Positions 1 to 8,845 of a stretch of 64,000 nucleotides of DNA are shown piece by piece (within the stretch, counting starts at the first letter, position 1; every line of letters starts with the position of its first letter). The stretch covers positions 52,980 through 116,979 of the forward strand of contig CACBMD010000002.1 in the NCBI GenBank assembly GCA_902539895.1. Direction: 5' to 3'. The notes beneath the pieces are model-generated. The model saw only the letters and a list, made by a program, of their open reading frames with translations. It was not told where the DNA came from and made no database searches. The translations under genes and the position numbers were made by a program. This DNA comes from an uncultured SAR116 cluster alpha proteobacterium (GTDB lineage Bacteria; Pseudomonadota; Alphaproteobacteria; Puniceispirillales; Marisalimonadaceae).

Positions 1-753
1 ATTACTCATTTACACGAAGTTGTTAAAGAAGTTGAGCCAACTGAAGAAGAATGGATGAAGGCAATTATGTTTTTAACGAAAACAGGCCATATGAGTGACG
101 ATAGAAGGCAAGAATTTATACTTTTATCAGATGTTTTAGGTGTTTCAATGTTACTAGATGCCATTAATAATAGAAAGTCTAAAAACCAAACAGAAACAAC
201 AGTTTTGGGGCCGTTTTATACTCCATCTTCAAAAATGAATAATGGTGATAATATCGCAAATAACGTCGAGGGTGAAAATTGTATTGTTAAAGGAAAGATT
301 GTTGATGTTAACAATAACGCAATTTCAGGAGCAAGTATTGAAGTATGGCAATCTGGTCCAGATGGATTATATGACGTTCAAAAAGAAGGAAATTTAGTTG
401 ATTTAAGGGGTACTTTCATGTCTCAAAATGATGGATCGTACATGTTTAGGACTGTTAAACCACAATATTATCCGATACCTGTAGATGGGCCAGTTGGGGA
501 TCTTTTGAACAGTTTAGACAGACATCCATTTAGACCAGCGCATGTTCATTTTATGGTAAAAGCAAATGGTTACAAAGATCTTGTAACCCATGCATTTATA
601 GATGGAGATAAATATTTAGAGAGTGATACTGTTTTTGCCGTTAAAAAAAGTTTAATAAGAAAACTTGAACAGGGATTTGATGAAGAAAATAATAGCAAAT
701 GCTTTTTTTTAAATTTTGATATTGTTATGGAAAGCATAAAAAAAGGTGCTTAA
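1..753 (+). CDS. Intradiol ring-cleavage dioxygenase (catechol / hydroxyquinol 1,2-dioxygenase family), 5' partial
   Basis: The reading frame is open to the left edge, so the true start lies outside the window; the methionine codon at 55 is internal. The product is a non-haem Fe(III) enzyme that cleaves a catechol-type ring between its two hydroxyls, giving a muconate or maleylacetate. Numbering from the codon at 55, the expected iron ligands are visible: Tyr106 (GLYDVQ), Tyr139 (QYYPIP), and His163 and His165 (RPAHVHF). The GPFY motif of the family is at 52-55. The N-terminal linker helix region resembles hydroxyquinol 1,2-dioxygenases. Substrate choice between catechol and hydroxyquinol is not decidable here. 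Confidence 0.88.
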   Translation: MTHLHEVVKEVEPTEEEWMKAIMFLTKTGHMSDDRRQEFILLSDVLGVSMLLDAINNRKSKNQTETTVLGPFYTPSSKMNNGDNIANNVEGENCIVKGKIVDVNNNAISGASIEVWQSGPDGLYDVQKEGNLVDLRGTFMSQNDGSYMFRTVKPQYYPIPVDGPVGDLLNSLDRHPFRPAHVHFMVKANGYKDLVTHAFIDGDKYLESDTVFAVKKSLIRKLEQGFDEENNSKCFFLNFDIVMESIKKGA

Positions 754-765
754 TTAGCACCTTTT
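741..765. terminator. Bidirectional Rho-independent terminator
   Basis: A perfect 10-bp stem, AAAAGGTGCT paired with AGCACCTTTT, surrounds a 5-base loop that contains the dioxygenase stop codon. A T-run follows on the plus strand and an A-run (738-744) precedes it. It can therefore end both the dioxygenase and the convergent superoxide dismutase transcript. Confidence 0.8.
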
Positions 766-787
766 TATTTTAATGAGATTGATTGCT

Positions 788-1387
788 TTACAGTCTTGAA
801 GCAACATTCTCCCAATTCACAAGATTATCAACAAAATTCTTCAAGTAGACAGGTCTTTTGTTTCTAAAGTCTATATAATATGAATGTTCCCATACATCAC
901 ATCCTAGAAGTGCAGTTTGTCCAAAGCAAACTGGATTAACACCATTTTCAGTTTTAGTAACTTTTAAACTTCCATCTTTGTCTTTTACAAGCCAGCACCA
1001 ACCAGAACCAAATTGAGTTGCACCAGCATTACAGAAATCTTCTTTAAATTTATCTACGCTTCCAAATGATTCAGTTATAGCATTTTCTAATTCTGAAGGC
1101 ATGCTCACTTTTGATGGCCCCATCATTTGCCAAAATTGCTCATGGTTCCAATGTTGTGAAACGTTATTAAAAATTCCATTTTGAGCCACACCACTTGCGT
1201 CATATGTGCCTACAATTATATCTTCTAAACTTTTGTTTTCCCATTCGGTACCTTTAAGCAAGTTGTTACCGTTGTCTACATATGCTTTGTGATGAATATC
1301 ATGGTGATATTCCATTGTTTCTTTACTCATGCCATGCTCTGCAAGTGCATCTATTGCATACGGTAATTCTGACAATACTAAACTCAT
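788..1387 (-). CDS. sodB: Superoxide dismutase, Fe type
   Basis: A cytoplasmic enzyme that converts superoxide to oxygen and hydrogen peroxide. At 199 residues it has family length. The metal ligands are visible: His28 (EYHHDIHH), His82 (WNHEQFW), Asp164 and His168 (DVWEHSYY). A glutamine four residues before His82 (SQHWNH) and no glutamine in the usual manganese-type position favour the iron form. A clear ribosome binding site (AGGAG) lies just before the ATG. It is convergent with the dioxygenase and divergent from the quinone reductase gene. Metal type is inferred from second-sphere residues and remains less certain than the family. Confidence 0.95.
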   Translation of the reverse strand: MSLVLSELPYAIDALAEHGMSKETMEYHHDIHHKAYVDNGNNLLKGTEWENKSLEDIIVGTYDASGVAQNGIFNNVSQHWNHEQFWQMMGPSKVSMPSELENAITESFGSVDKFKEDFCNAGATQFGSGWCWLVKDKDGSLKVTKTENGVNPVCFGQTALLGCDVWEHSYYIDFRNKRPVYLKNFVDNLVNWENVASRL

Positions 1388-1541
1388 AAAATTCTCCTGA
1401 TTTGTTTTTTATAGAAATAATTATAATTGCTAGTTTTACAAGTAATTAATTATAAAACGTTGATTTTGATTATCATAAATTCTAATTTGATTTAAGTCAT
1501 CATAAAATGTAATGATTTTATTAAAATTTTAGGGGAGTCCA

Positions 1542-2525
1542 ATGACACAAAGAGTGATAGAATTAACTGACTTCGGTGCTGCAGAAAATATGAAGCTTAT
1601 AGAAGCTGATATACCAACACCAGGTCCTGGGCAGATTGTTGTTAAAAATAACGCTATTGGTTTGAATTATTTAGATACTTATTTCAGAACTGGATTATAC
1701 CCTTGGCCAAATCAAGAAAAAATAAAGGTTCCAGGATCAGAAGGTGTAGGGCATGTTCATTCTGTTGGAGCTGACGTTAATTTTTTAAAAGAAGGTGATA
1801 AGGTTTCTTATGTAACTCCTGTTGGGGCATATGCAGAATATGCATTAATTAATGCTGCGCATGCAGTAGAGATCAAAGTAGATGTAGATGATCATGATGT
1901 AGTTGCAAGTACACTTAAAGGATTAACTACACATTATTTGCTTCACTTAACATTTAAGTTAGAAAGTGGCATGACTGCCCTTGTTCACGCAGCTGCTGGT
2001 GGCGTTGGTCAATTGATGGGGCAATGGGGTAGTGAAATTGGCGCTACTATGATTGGAACAGCAGGTGGCCCTGAAAAAGTAGAAGCAGCTAAAAAAGCTG
2101 GTTACCATCATGTCATTGACTACAACAGCCAGGATTTTGTTGCTGAAGTAATGAGCATAACAAATAACCAAAAATGTGATGTTGTTTATGACAGTGTTGC
2201 AAAATCAGTTTTTCCTGGATCTTTAGATTGTCTGAAGCCTAGAGGTTTATGGGCATTATTTGGGCAAGCATCAGGACCTATTACTGATTTTAATTTAGCT
2301 ATGTTGTCTGCAAAAGGTTCTTTATTTGCAACTAGACCAACATTATTTACTTACATCGCAAATAGAGATGAGTATAACGATGCTTCCTATCAACTTTATA
2401 GTAGAATTGCTGATGGAAGATTAAAAGTGGCTATTCATGACAGAATACCATTAGAAAAAATTGTGGATGCACACAATTTGCTTGAAGGTAGAAAAACTAA
2501 AGGTGGAATTGTAATTACTCTTTAA
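1542..2525 (+). CDS. qor: NADPH:quinone oxidoreductase (zinc-independent MDR family)
   Basis: A 327-residue medium-chain reductase that reduces quinones, or other conjugated carbonyls, with NADPH. The Rossmann dinucleotide motif AAGGVGQ is at 151-157. The typical QOR N-terminal stretch GLNYLDTYFRTGLY is at about 40-53, and the structural and catalytic zinc ligands of alcohol dehydrogenases are absent. A strong ribosome binding site (AGGGGAG) fixes the ATG start. It is followed after 16 bases by a glutathione transferase gene, so the two may form a small redox or detoxification operon divergent from sodB. Confidence 0.88.
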   Translation: MTQRVIELTDFGAAENMKLIEADIPTPGPGQIVVKNNAIGLNYLDTYFRTGLYPWPNQEKIKVPGSEGVGHVHSVGADVNFLKEGDKVSYVTPVGAYAEYALINAAHAVEIKVDVDDHDVVASTLKGLTTHYLLHLTFKLESGMTALVHAAAGGVGQLMGQWGSEIGATMIGTAGGPEKVEAAKKAGYHHVIDYNSQDFVAEVMSITNNQKCDVVYDSVAKSVFPGSLDCLKPRGLWALFGQASGPITDFNLAMLSAKGSLFATRPTLFTYIANRDEYNDASYQLYSRIADGRLKVAIHDRIPLEKIVDAHNLLEGRKTKGGIVITL

Positions 2526-2541
2526 ATGTAAGGATAAGAAT

Positions 2542-3180
2542 ATGATAGATTTGTATACTTGGCATACACCAAATGGAAGAAAAGTTTCTATAATGCTAGA
2601 AGAAATAGGAATGGCTTATAATGTGTTTCCTATAAATATAGCTAAGGACGAACAGTTTCAGCCTCATTTTTTAGAGGTTTCTCCGAATAATAGAATTCCA
2701 GCAATAGTAGATAAAGAAAATAATAACTATTCGCTTTTTGAATCAGGTGCAATTCTAATGTATTTGGCTGAAAAAAGTGGAAAATTAATTAATAAATCTA
2801 ATTCTGATGAATATTATAGAACCATTGAATGGTTAATGTGGCAAATGGGTGGAGTAGGGCCGATGTTTGGTCAAGTGCATCACTTTGTTAAGTATAACAA
2901 GGGAAAATCTGCTTATGCTGAAGAGAGATATTCTAAAGAGGCAAGAAGATTATACGGTGTTATGGATAAACGTCTTGGTCAGCATCAATATATATCTGGA
3001 AAAGAATATAGTATTGCAGATATATCAATTTGGCCATGGACTGCTAGATTTGATTGGCAAGAAATAGATTTAAATGAATTTCCAAATGTCACTAGGTGGT
3101 ACAAAGAAATGGCAGATAGGCCAGCTATCCAAAAAGGTTGGCTTGTTCCGCAAAATGATCAATTAATTCCATCACCATGA
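2542..3180 (+). CDS. Glutathione S-transferase, Nu-class-like (YfcG/YghU type)
   Basis: A 212-residue cytosolic glutathione transferase with a thioredoxin-fold N-terminus and an all-helical C-terminal domain. The Thr9-Pro10-Asn11-Gly12 motif matches the glutathione-coordinating Thr and Asn of Nu-class enzymes, which act mostly as disulfide reductases or peroxidases rather than classical conjugating transferases. The cis-proline element NRIPAIVD follows at about 50-57. It is probably co-transcribed with the upstream quinone reductase. Its TGA stop is in the same frame as the next gene. The physiological substrate is unknown. Confidence 0.88.
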   Translation: MIDLYTWHTPNGRKVSIMLEEIGMAYNVFPINIAKDEQFQPHFLEVSPNNRIPAIVDKENNNYSLFESGAILMYLAEKSGKLINKSNSDEYYRTIEWLMWQMGGVGPMFGQVHHFVKYNKGKSAYAEERYSKEARRLYGVMDKRLGQHQYISGKEYSIADISIWPWTARFDWQEIDLNEFPNVTRWYKEMADRPAIQKGWLVPQNDQLIPSP

Positions 3181-3192
3181 TTTAGTAATAAT

Positions 3193-4203
3193 TTGGCTAT
3201 TAAAATTTCAATTGCTGGTCTTGGTTGGTGGGGAAAAGTGATGATCGAAAGATTGTCACGTTCCAATAAACTTGAAATCGTAAATTTGATTGATCCTTTT
3301 CCAGATCAAGAGGCTTTAAAACTAGCAAAAGCTAATAATCTAGAGATCTATAAAGATTTGGATGATGCTTTGAATTCCAAAACGTTTGAAGCAATAGTTT
3401 TGTGTACTCCTAATTCATTTCATATGGAACAAACACTTAAAGCATCAAAATTGGGAATACATGTTTTTTGTGAAAAGCCTCTTTCATTAAAATCATCTGA
3501 AGTTAAAGAAATGATAAATGCTTGTAATCAAAATGGGTTAGTTCTTGGCGTTGGTCATGAAAGACGATTTGAAAAGGGATGGATTAGATTAAAAGAAATT
3601 ATAAATAGTAATAAACTGGGCAATATTATGCATGCTGAGGCGCATTTCAGTCATGATAAATTAGCTAACCTTCCAGTTGATAATTGGAGAGCCGATCCGG
3701 AATTTGCACCTGCTGCTGGAATGACAGGTATGGGAGTACATTTAACAGATCTTATGATTTGGTTATTTGGCCCAGTAGACAAAGTTTTTGCTTCTACTGC
3801 AAAGAGGGCTCTCAAATTTAAAACAGGTGATGTGGTTACAGCAAATTTACAACACTCTTCTGGGCTTAATGCTCAAATCACAGCAATATTAAAGACACCC
3901 CACTACCAAAGAGTAACCATTTGGGGAGAAAGTGGCTGGGTTGAATTAGTTGACAGTTCCCACCCAGATACACCAGGCCCTTCTTTCATGAAAATAGTTA
4001 TGAATGATGGCACGGTTAAAGAAGAAAATTTTGAATGGACAGATACCGTGTCTGCAAATATTCACAATTTCATAGATAGCATTCAAGGCCAAAGTAAATA
4101 TCTTTTCACGGATGTTGAAAAGTTTCAAAACATATCTGTATTAGAGGCTATTTATAGATCTAGTTTATCGAAACAAAACGAAACAGTAGAGAGTTTTAAT
4201 TAA
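3193..4203 (+). CDS. Gfo/Idh/MocA family NAD(P)-dependent oxidoreductase
   Basis: A 336-residue dehydrogenase of the sugar or inositol oxidoreductase superfamily. The N-terminal Rossmann motif AGLGWWG is at 8-14 and the hallmark CEKPLS is near residue 94. The start is a TTG codon; the TGA of the preceding gene lies in frame 15 bases upstream, so the protein cannot begin much earlier. No convincing ribosome binding site is seen, which suggests translational coupling to the upstream gene. The 3' end overlaps the convergent arsJ by 4 bases. The substrate cannot be assigned. Confidence 0.85.
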   Translation: MAIKISIAGLGWWGKVMIERLSRSNKLEIVNLIDPFPDQEALKLAKANNLEIYKDLDDALNSKTFEAIVLCTPNSFHMEQTLKASKLGIHVFCEKPLSLKSSEVKEMINACNQNGLVLGVGHERRFEKGWIRLKEIINSNKLGNIMHAEAHFSHDKLANLPVDNWRADPEFAPAAGMTGMGVHLTDLMIWLFGPVDKVFASTAKRALKFKTGDVVTANLQHSSGLNAQITAILKTPHYQRVTIWGESGWVELVDSSHPDTPGPSFMKIVMNDGTVKEENFEWTDTVSANIHNFIDSIQGQSKYLFTDVEKFQNISVLEAIYRSSLSKQNETVESFN

Positions 4204-5438
4204 GGTTCAACGGTTTTTAAATTTAGTTTTTCTATAGATAATCTATTTAGTAATAGTAAAATTGAAGTGATGAAAAGGCACATTGTAAAACCACCATATT
4301 GGAAGGCAAGTCCAGATAATAGCGTTCCAATTAATCTTCCAAAAGCATTGGACATATAATAAAATCCAACATCAAGTGTTACTCTTTTGTTATTTGTATA
4401 ATTTAAAATTAAAAAAGAATGAATAGATGAATTTATAGCAAAAACAAATCCAAACATAAAAAGTAAAAATGTAACATTGTAAATACTATATTCTTCAAAA
4501 TAATAGTTGAAGCTTATCAAGAGCAGTGGAATTATTGTTAGACACCAAGCCCAGAACTTAGTTTGTTTGCTGAAAGATTTATCTTTTGATAATATTTTGG
4601 GAGTAATGGCTTGAACAAGTCCGTAAAATACAGTCCAGGCTGCCATAAATGTTCCTATAATAAAAAAGGCTTTTTTATTTCCATCCAATGAACCATCCGA
4701 TAAGGCTGAGTATAAAAATATAGGCAACCCTACAACAAACCATGTGTCTCTAGATCCGAAAAGGAAAACTCTTCCAAGGCTAAGGTAATTAATATCTTTG
4801 TTTTTAGAAAAAACTTCTGAAAACTTTGACTTCTTATTAACTTCAGAAATATTAGTTTTTAAATTAATTAATAATAGTATGAACATTAAAGCAAGAATTA
4901 AGGCCATTATTTTAAGTGAGGTTTCAAAGCTAGTAAAAGAGAGAAGAAGAGCTCCTGTTAGGAAACCAAATCCTTTAACAGCATTCTTGGATCCAGTCAT
5001 AAGAGAAACCCATTTAAATAATTTTGAGTTTTTATTAGGGGAGAGTAGCTTAACTGAGCTTTTAGCGCTCATCTTTGTTAAATCTTTAGCAATACCAGAC
5101 AAGCCTTGTGTAAACATTACAAAAAGAACTGATAAAGTAGTGCTCCATGTTTGATCTAGTTGAGTTAAAATCATTAAAGAGAATATTTGAAGGATTATCC
5201 CAGCAAACAATGTAGTATTGAGACCAAATTTTTTAGCTATCCATCCAGCTCCAAGGTTGGTAATCATGCCTAAAAATTCATATAATAAAAATAGATATGC
5301 TAATTGAAGGGGTGTATAACCTAAAACGTGAAAATGAAGTAAAACTAACATTCTCAATGCGCCATCAGTTAACATAAAAAACCAATAAGCAAGAGTGATT
5401 AGAGCAAAAGAAATTTCATTATTATTAAGTTTGATCAT
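4200..5438 (-). CDS. arsJ: Organoarsenical efflux MFS transporter ArsJ
   Basis: A 412-residue major-facilitator permease with about twelve hydrophobic segments. The N-terminus (FFMLTDGALRMLVLLHFH) and the GIAKDLTKMSAKSSVKLL segment near residue 120 are features I associate with ArsJ. In characterised systems ArsJ exports 1-arseno-3-phosphoglycerate, the unstable arsenate ester made by GAPDH. The gene lies 4 bases downstream of a GAPDH gene on the same strand, the diagnostic partner arrangement. I see no arsC reductase or arsR regulator beside it. The call rests on remembered family sequence plus this pairing. Confidence 0.85.
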   Translation of the reverse strand: MIKLNNNEISFALITLAYWFFMLTDGALRMLVLLHFHVLGYTPLQLAYLFLLYEFLGMITNLGAGWIAKKFGLNTTLFAGIILQIFSLMILTQLDQTWSTTLSVLFVMFTQGLSGIAKDLTKMSAKSSVKLLSPNKNSKLFKWVSLMTGSKNAVKGFGFLTGALLLSFTSFETSLKIMALILALMFILLLINLKTNISEVNKKSKFSEVFSKNKDINYLSLGRVFLFGSRDTWFVVGLPIFLYSALSDGSLDGNKKAFFIIGTFMAAWTVFYGLVQAITPKILSKDKSFSKQTKFWAWCLTIIPLLLISFNYYFEEYSIYNVTFLLFMFGFVFAINSSIHSFLILNYTNNKRVTLDVGFYYMSNAFGRLIGTLLSGLAFQYGGFTMCLFITSILLLLNRLSIEKLNLKTVEP

Positions 5439-5442
5439 TATT

Positions 5443-6441
5443 TTAAGTAGCTTTGATCACCATATTTACTATATCAACTAATCTATTGGCATAACCCCAT
5501 TCGTTATCATACCAAGCGTAGATTTTAACCTGTGTATCATTGACAACCATTGTAGATGGACTATCAATAATTGAACTTCTAGGGTCATTTATAAAGTCAG
5601 TTGAGACTAATGGACGTTCTTCGTATCCTAATATATTTTTTAATTCGGTTTCACTTGCTGTTTTAAGCAGGTTGTTGATTTGATCCTTGTTAGTTGATGA
5701 TTTCATTTCAAAAACACAATCAGTTAAAGAACTATTTAAAATAGGGACTCTGACGGCATGTCCATTTAATCTTCCTTTTAATTCTGGATAAATTAGTGAA
5801 ATAGCTTTAGCTGAACCTGTGGTGGTAGGTATTAAGTTATTAATTGCAGACCTGCCTCTTCTAAGGTCATTATGAGGAATATCAACTAGAGTTTGACTAT
5901 TAGTTAAATTATGAATAGTTGTTATAGAACCGTGGTTTATACCAATGTTTTCATGTAAAACTTTAATAATTGGGGCTATGCAGTTAGTCGTACAACTTGC
6001 TCCTGTTATTATATTATGTTCTTTTGGTTTATAAATATTATGATTAACTCCATAAGCAATATTTACAATATTATCCTCATTTATTGGTGCTGAAACAATT
6101 ACCTTTTTTACACCTTTGTCAAAATATTTCTGAAGTTTTGAAGAACTTTTGTGTACACCTGTGCAGTCAATCATAATGTCTACATCATCTAAGCTGAGGT
6201 CATTAATATTTTCAATAAAAGTTGCTTTTATAGACTTGCCATCAATCTTTATTTCATCTTTACTTTCTTCAATATTTGTATGCCATTTTCCATGAATACT
6301 ATCAAATTCAATGCTATGTATTAATGAGTCAGTGTTACCGTTTATTTCATTTAAGTGAGTTAAGTTATATTGATTTTGAACTAATAACTTTACTACTAGC
6401 TTTCCAATTCTCCCTATACCATTTACAGCAAGAGTTTCCAT
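5443..6441 (-). CDS. gapA-like: ArsJ-associated glyceraldehyde-3-phosphate dehydrogenase
   Basis: A 332-residue type I phosphorylating GAPDH. The NAD-binding start GIGRIG is at 8-13, the catalytic cysteine is Cys150 in GASCTTNC, and the conserved C-terminal WYDNEWGYANR is present. With arsenate in place of phosphate the enzyme yields 1-arseno-3-phosphoglycerate, the ArsJ export substrate. The immediate linkage to arsJ (4-base gap) suggests this is the dedicated arsenate-detoxifying copy rather than the central glycolytic one. It is transcribed divergently from phoR across an AT-rich 116-bp gap that may hold both promoters. Confidence 0.88.
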   Translation of the reverse strand: METLAVNGIGRIGKLVVKLLVQNQYNLTHLNEINGNTDSLIHSIEFDSIHGKWHTNIEESKDEIKIDGKSIKATFIENINDLSLDDVDIMIDCTGVHKSSSKLQKYFDKGVKKVIVSAPINEDNIVNIAYGVNHNIYKPKEHNIITGASCTTNCIAPIIKVLHENIGINHGSITTIHNLTNSQTLVDIPHNDLRRGRSAINNLIPTTTGSAKAISLIYPELKGRLNGHAVRVPILNSSLTDCVFEMKSSTNKDQINNLLKTASETELKNILGYEERPLVSTDFINDPRSSIIDSPSTMVVNDTQVKIYAWYDNEWGYANRLVDIVNMVIKAT

Positions 6442-6557
6442 TTTTTGACCTTAAAGAAAAAATATTAAATATTAATAAATTTAATATAAATTTAATATAA
6501 ATAACCAATTATAAAACTTATATTACAAATTTATTAATTTTTGCTTATTATTTAATT

Positions 6558-7601
6558 ATGAAAAAAAAATCTATTCCAGATAATATAAGTAATGTAAGTC
6601 AACTTCTTGAAGATGGTCTTCTCTTTTGTGATGATTTGGGTTGTATATTATTTTCTAATAATCTGGCAAAACAATATTTAGGTGAAAACTTAATTGGTAA
6701 GTTTATTCATCATTTAGTTGATATAGAAGAGCTCAAAAATTTAAATACAAGCTATGAAAACGGTGTTTTTCATGATCAATTTAATTATCAGATAGATGAT
6801 GCTTTAAAGCGATCATTGCTAATAAAAGTTAAAAAAATTGAAAATAATCTATTTGGTGTTTTGCTTTTAGATATGACACTGCAAAGAAATCTTGAAAAAG
6901 TTAGAAGAGACTTTGTGGCAAATGTAAGTCATGAGTTAAGGTCGCCGCTTACGAGCTTGGTCGGTTTTATTGAAACCCTACTAAATGGAAACGTAGAAGA
7001 TGAAAGCACCAAAAGAAAATTTTTAAATATTATGGATGAAGAAGCCAAAAGAATGAATAGATTAATTGATGATATTTTGTCACTATCTAAAGTGGAAACA
7101 GAAGAGCATATCACACCAAATACAAACATATCTCTAATAAATCCTATTCAATATGTTATTTCATCAATTAAAGAGAGAGGTTTAAGTAAACAAAATAATC
7201 TAATATTAGAAGATTTGAGGCAAAACACTAACGATCCATGTTTTATAATTGGTAATATAGATGAGATTAATCAGGTTTTTGTGAATTTATTAGAAAATGC
7301 CATTAAGTATGGTTATGAAAAATCTGATATTCTTGTTCGCATTGAACAATTTAGGAAAGATGAGGTTATTGTAAGTGTAATAAACCAAGGTGACGGAATT
7401 CCAGAAAAATATTTAGATAGATTAACTGAAAGATTTTTTAGAGTCGATAAAGCTAGATCAAGAGAACTTGGCGGCACTGGACTTGGTCTTGCCATTGTAA
7501 AACATATTTTAATTAAGCATAGAGCAACTTTAGAAATAAAAAGTACACCTAAAGAATCAACTCATTTTGCTATGACTTTTCCGCTTGCTAACACAGATTA
7601 A
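6558..7601 (+). CDS. phoR: Phosphate regulon sensor histidine kinase PhoR (apparently without membrane segments)
   Basis: A 347-residue sensor kinase expected to phosphorylate PhoB when phosphate is scarce. A PAS-like region spans about 12-105. The dimerisation/phosphotransfer H-box (ANVSHELRSP) places the phosphorylated histidine at 125. It is followed by the N-box (NLLENAIKYG), G1 (GDGIP), F and G2 (GGTGLGLAIVKH) boxes of the ATPase domain. I see no transmembrane helix at the N-terminus, unlike E. coli PhoR, so the protein may be soluble or peripheral. Context, with the pst operon and phoB downstream, supports the PhoR assignment. Confidence 0.88.
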   Translation: MKKKSIPDNISNVSQLLEDGLLFCDDLGCILFSNNLAKQYLGENLIGKFIHHLVDIEELKNLNTSYENGVFHDQFNYQIDDALKRSLLIKVKKIENNLFGVLLLDMTLQRNLEKVRRDFVANVSHELRSPLTSLVGFIETLLNGNVEDESTKRKFLNIMDEEAKRMNRLIDDILSLSKVETEEHITPNTNISLINPIQYVISSIKERGLSKQNNLILEDLRQNTNDPCFIIGNIDEINQVFVNLLENAIKYGYEKSDILVRIEQFRKDEVIVSVINQGDGIPEKYLDRLTERFFRVDKARSRELGGTGLGLAIVKHILIKHRATLEIKSTPKESTHFAMTFPLANTD

Positions 7602-7610
7602 TTTAAACAA

Positions 7611-7628
7611 TTGTAACAATTCTGTAAC
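7611..7628 (+). promoter_or_regulatory. Pho box 1
   Basis: Two 7-bp direct repeats, TTGTAAC and CTGTAAC, are separated by 4 bases (AATT). This matches the 7-4-7 layout and CTGTNAN core of PhoB binding sites. It lies about 140 bp before pstS and just after the phoR stop codon. Confidence 0.75.
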
Positions 7629-7670
7629 ATATCTTATTTTTTTATTGTTTTAAGCTAAAGATAACTTATT

Positions 7671-7688
7671 TTGTAATAAAACTGTAAT
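7671..7688 (+). promoter_or_regulatory. Pho box 2
   Basis: TTGTAAT and CTGTAAT are separated by AAAA, a second exact 7-4-7 Pho box. It starts 60 bp downstream of the first and about 80 bp before the pstS start. PhoB bound here would be well placed to activate pstS; the exact promoter elements are not resolved. Confidence 0.78.
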
Positions 7689-7766
7689 ATAAGTGAAATA
7701 TTTCATTAATGTCTTTAATAGAAAAATAGCAACGTTAAATTAACTAACTTTAATACGGAGTAATAA

Positions 7767-8834
7767 ATGAAAAAAACAATTATTATGGCAGGTATTATTT
7801 CTGGTTTAGTAGTAACAAGCGTTGCTCAAGCTAGAGATACTTTAAGTCTTGCCGGATCTTCTACAGTTTTACCATTTGCTAGAATTATTGCAGAACAACT
7901 TGGTAAAAATCCAAACTTTAAAACTCCAGTGGTAGAATCAGGTGGGTCTTCCGTTGGCAAAAAGGGAGTGTGTGACGGTGTTGGTACTAAATTTATAGAT
8001 ATTGGAAATGCATCTTCAAGAATGAAAGCTAAAGAATTAGCGTATTGTGATAAAAATGGAGTTAAATTAACCGAAATTAAAGTTGGTTACGATGGAATTG
8101 TTGTTGCTAACTCAAAGAAAGGTGCGCCATTAAACATCTCTAAAGCTCATTTAGGTATGGCTTTAACTGCAAAAATCCCAGCTTGTTATGAAGGCTCAGG
8201 TAGAACATTTAATTGTGATGAGTGGATTGATAACCCATTTAAGAAGTGGTCTGATATTGATGCAAGTTTACCAAATATCGATATTCGTGTTTATGGACCT
8301 CCAACAACTTCAGGTACGAGAGCAAGTTATGCTGAAATGGTTAATCAAAAAGGTTATTGTGGCAAAGACAAGATTGCCAAAAAAGCTTCTGCTGCAAGAG
8401 GTGATAAAAAAGGTAAAAAATGTCGTGCTATGAGAACTGATGGAGTATTTATTGAAGCGGGTGAACAAGATAACTTAATTGTTCAAAAGCTAAACGAAGA
8501 TACCTCAGCATACGGAATCTTTGGTTTCTCATATTTAGATCAAAACTCAGATACACTACAAGGTGCAGTAATTAGTAAAACAGCTCCTACATTCGAAAAT
8601 ATTGCTGGCAACAATTATTCTGTTTCAAGAGCACTATACTATTACGTAAAGCATCAACATATTGGTGTTGTACCAGGTATGAAAGAATATATGGCTGAAT
8701 GGACGAAGCATTGGGGTAATGATGGTGTATTATCAGACGCAGGTATGATACCAATGCCTAAATCAGAAAGAGCTAAGTATAAAGCTGCTATGACAAACTT
8801 ACCAGTTTTGACTGCAGCAGACTTAAAAAAGTAA
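7767..8834 (+). CDS. pstS: Periplasmic phosphate-binding protein PstS
   Basis: A 355-residue high-affinity phosphate-binding protein that feeds the Pst ABC transporter. A Sec signal peptide (about residues 1-22, ending AQA) precedes the mature start. The phosphate-contacting motif LAGSSTVLPF is at about 28-37, and the GPPTTSGTRASY segment near 178 supplies further oxyanion contacts. ACGGAG precedes the ATG. Two Pho boxes lie upstream and a stem-loop follows, suggesting PhoB-activated expression at a higher level than the permease genes. Placement of pstS between phoR and pstC is a notable variant of the alphaproteobacterial order. Confidence 0.94.
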   Translation: MKKTIIMAGIISGLVVTSVAQARDTLSLAGSSTVLPFARIIAEQLGKNPNFKTPVVESGGSSVGKKGVCDGVGTKFIDIGNASSRMKAKELAYCDKNGVKLTEIKVGYDGIVVANSKKGAPLNISKAHLGMALTAKIPACYEGSGRTFNCDEWIDNPFKKWSDIDASLPNIDIRVYGPPTTSGTRASYAEMVNQKGYCGKDKIAKKASAARGDKKGKKCRAMRTDGVFIEAGEQDNLIVQKLNEDTSAYGIFGFSYLDQNSDTLQGAVISKTAPTFENIAGNNYSVSRALYYYVKHQHIGVVPGMKEYMAEWTKHWGNDGVLSDAGMIPMPKSERAKYKAAMTNLPVLTAADLKK

Positions 8835-8845
8835 TTTAAATAACT

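Noticed and set aside
4798-5154. 118-codon frame antisense to arsJ
   Set aside because: It lies wholly inside the well-supported arsJ frame, shows no family features and has no ribosome binding site.
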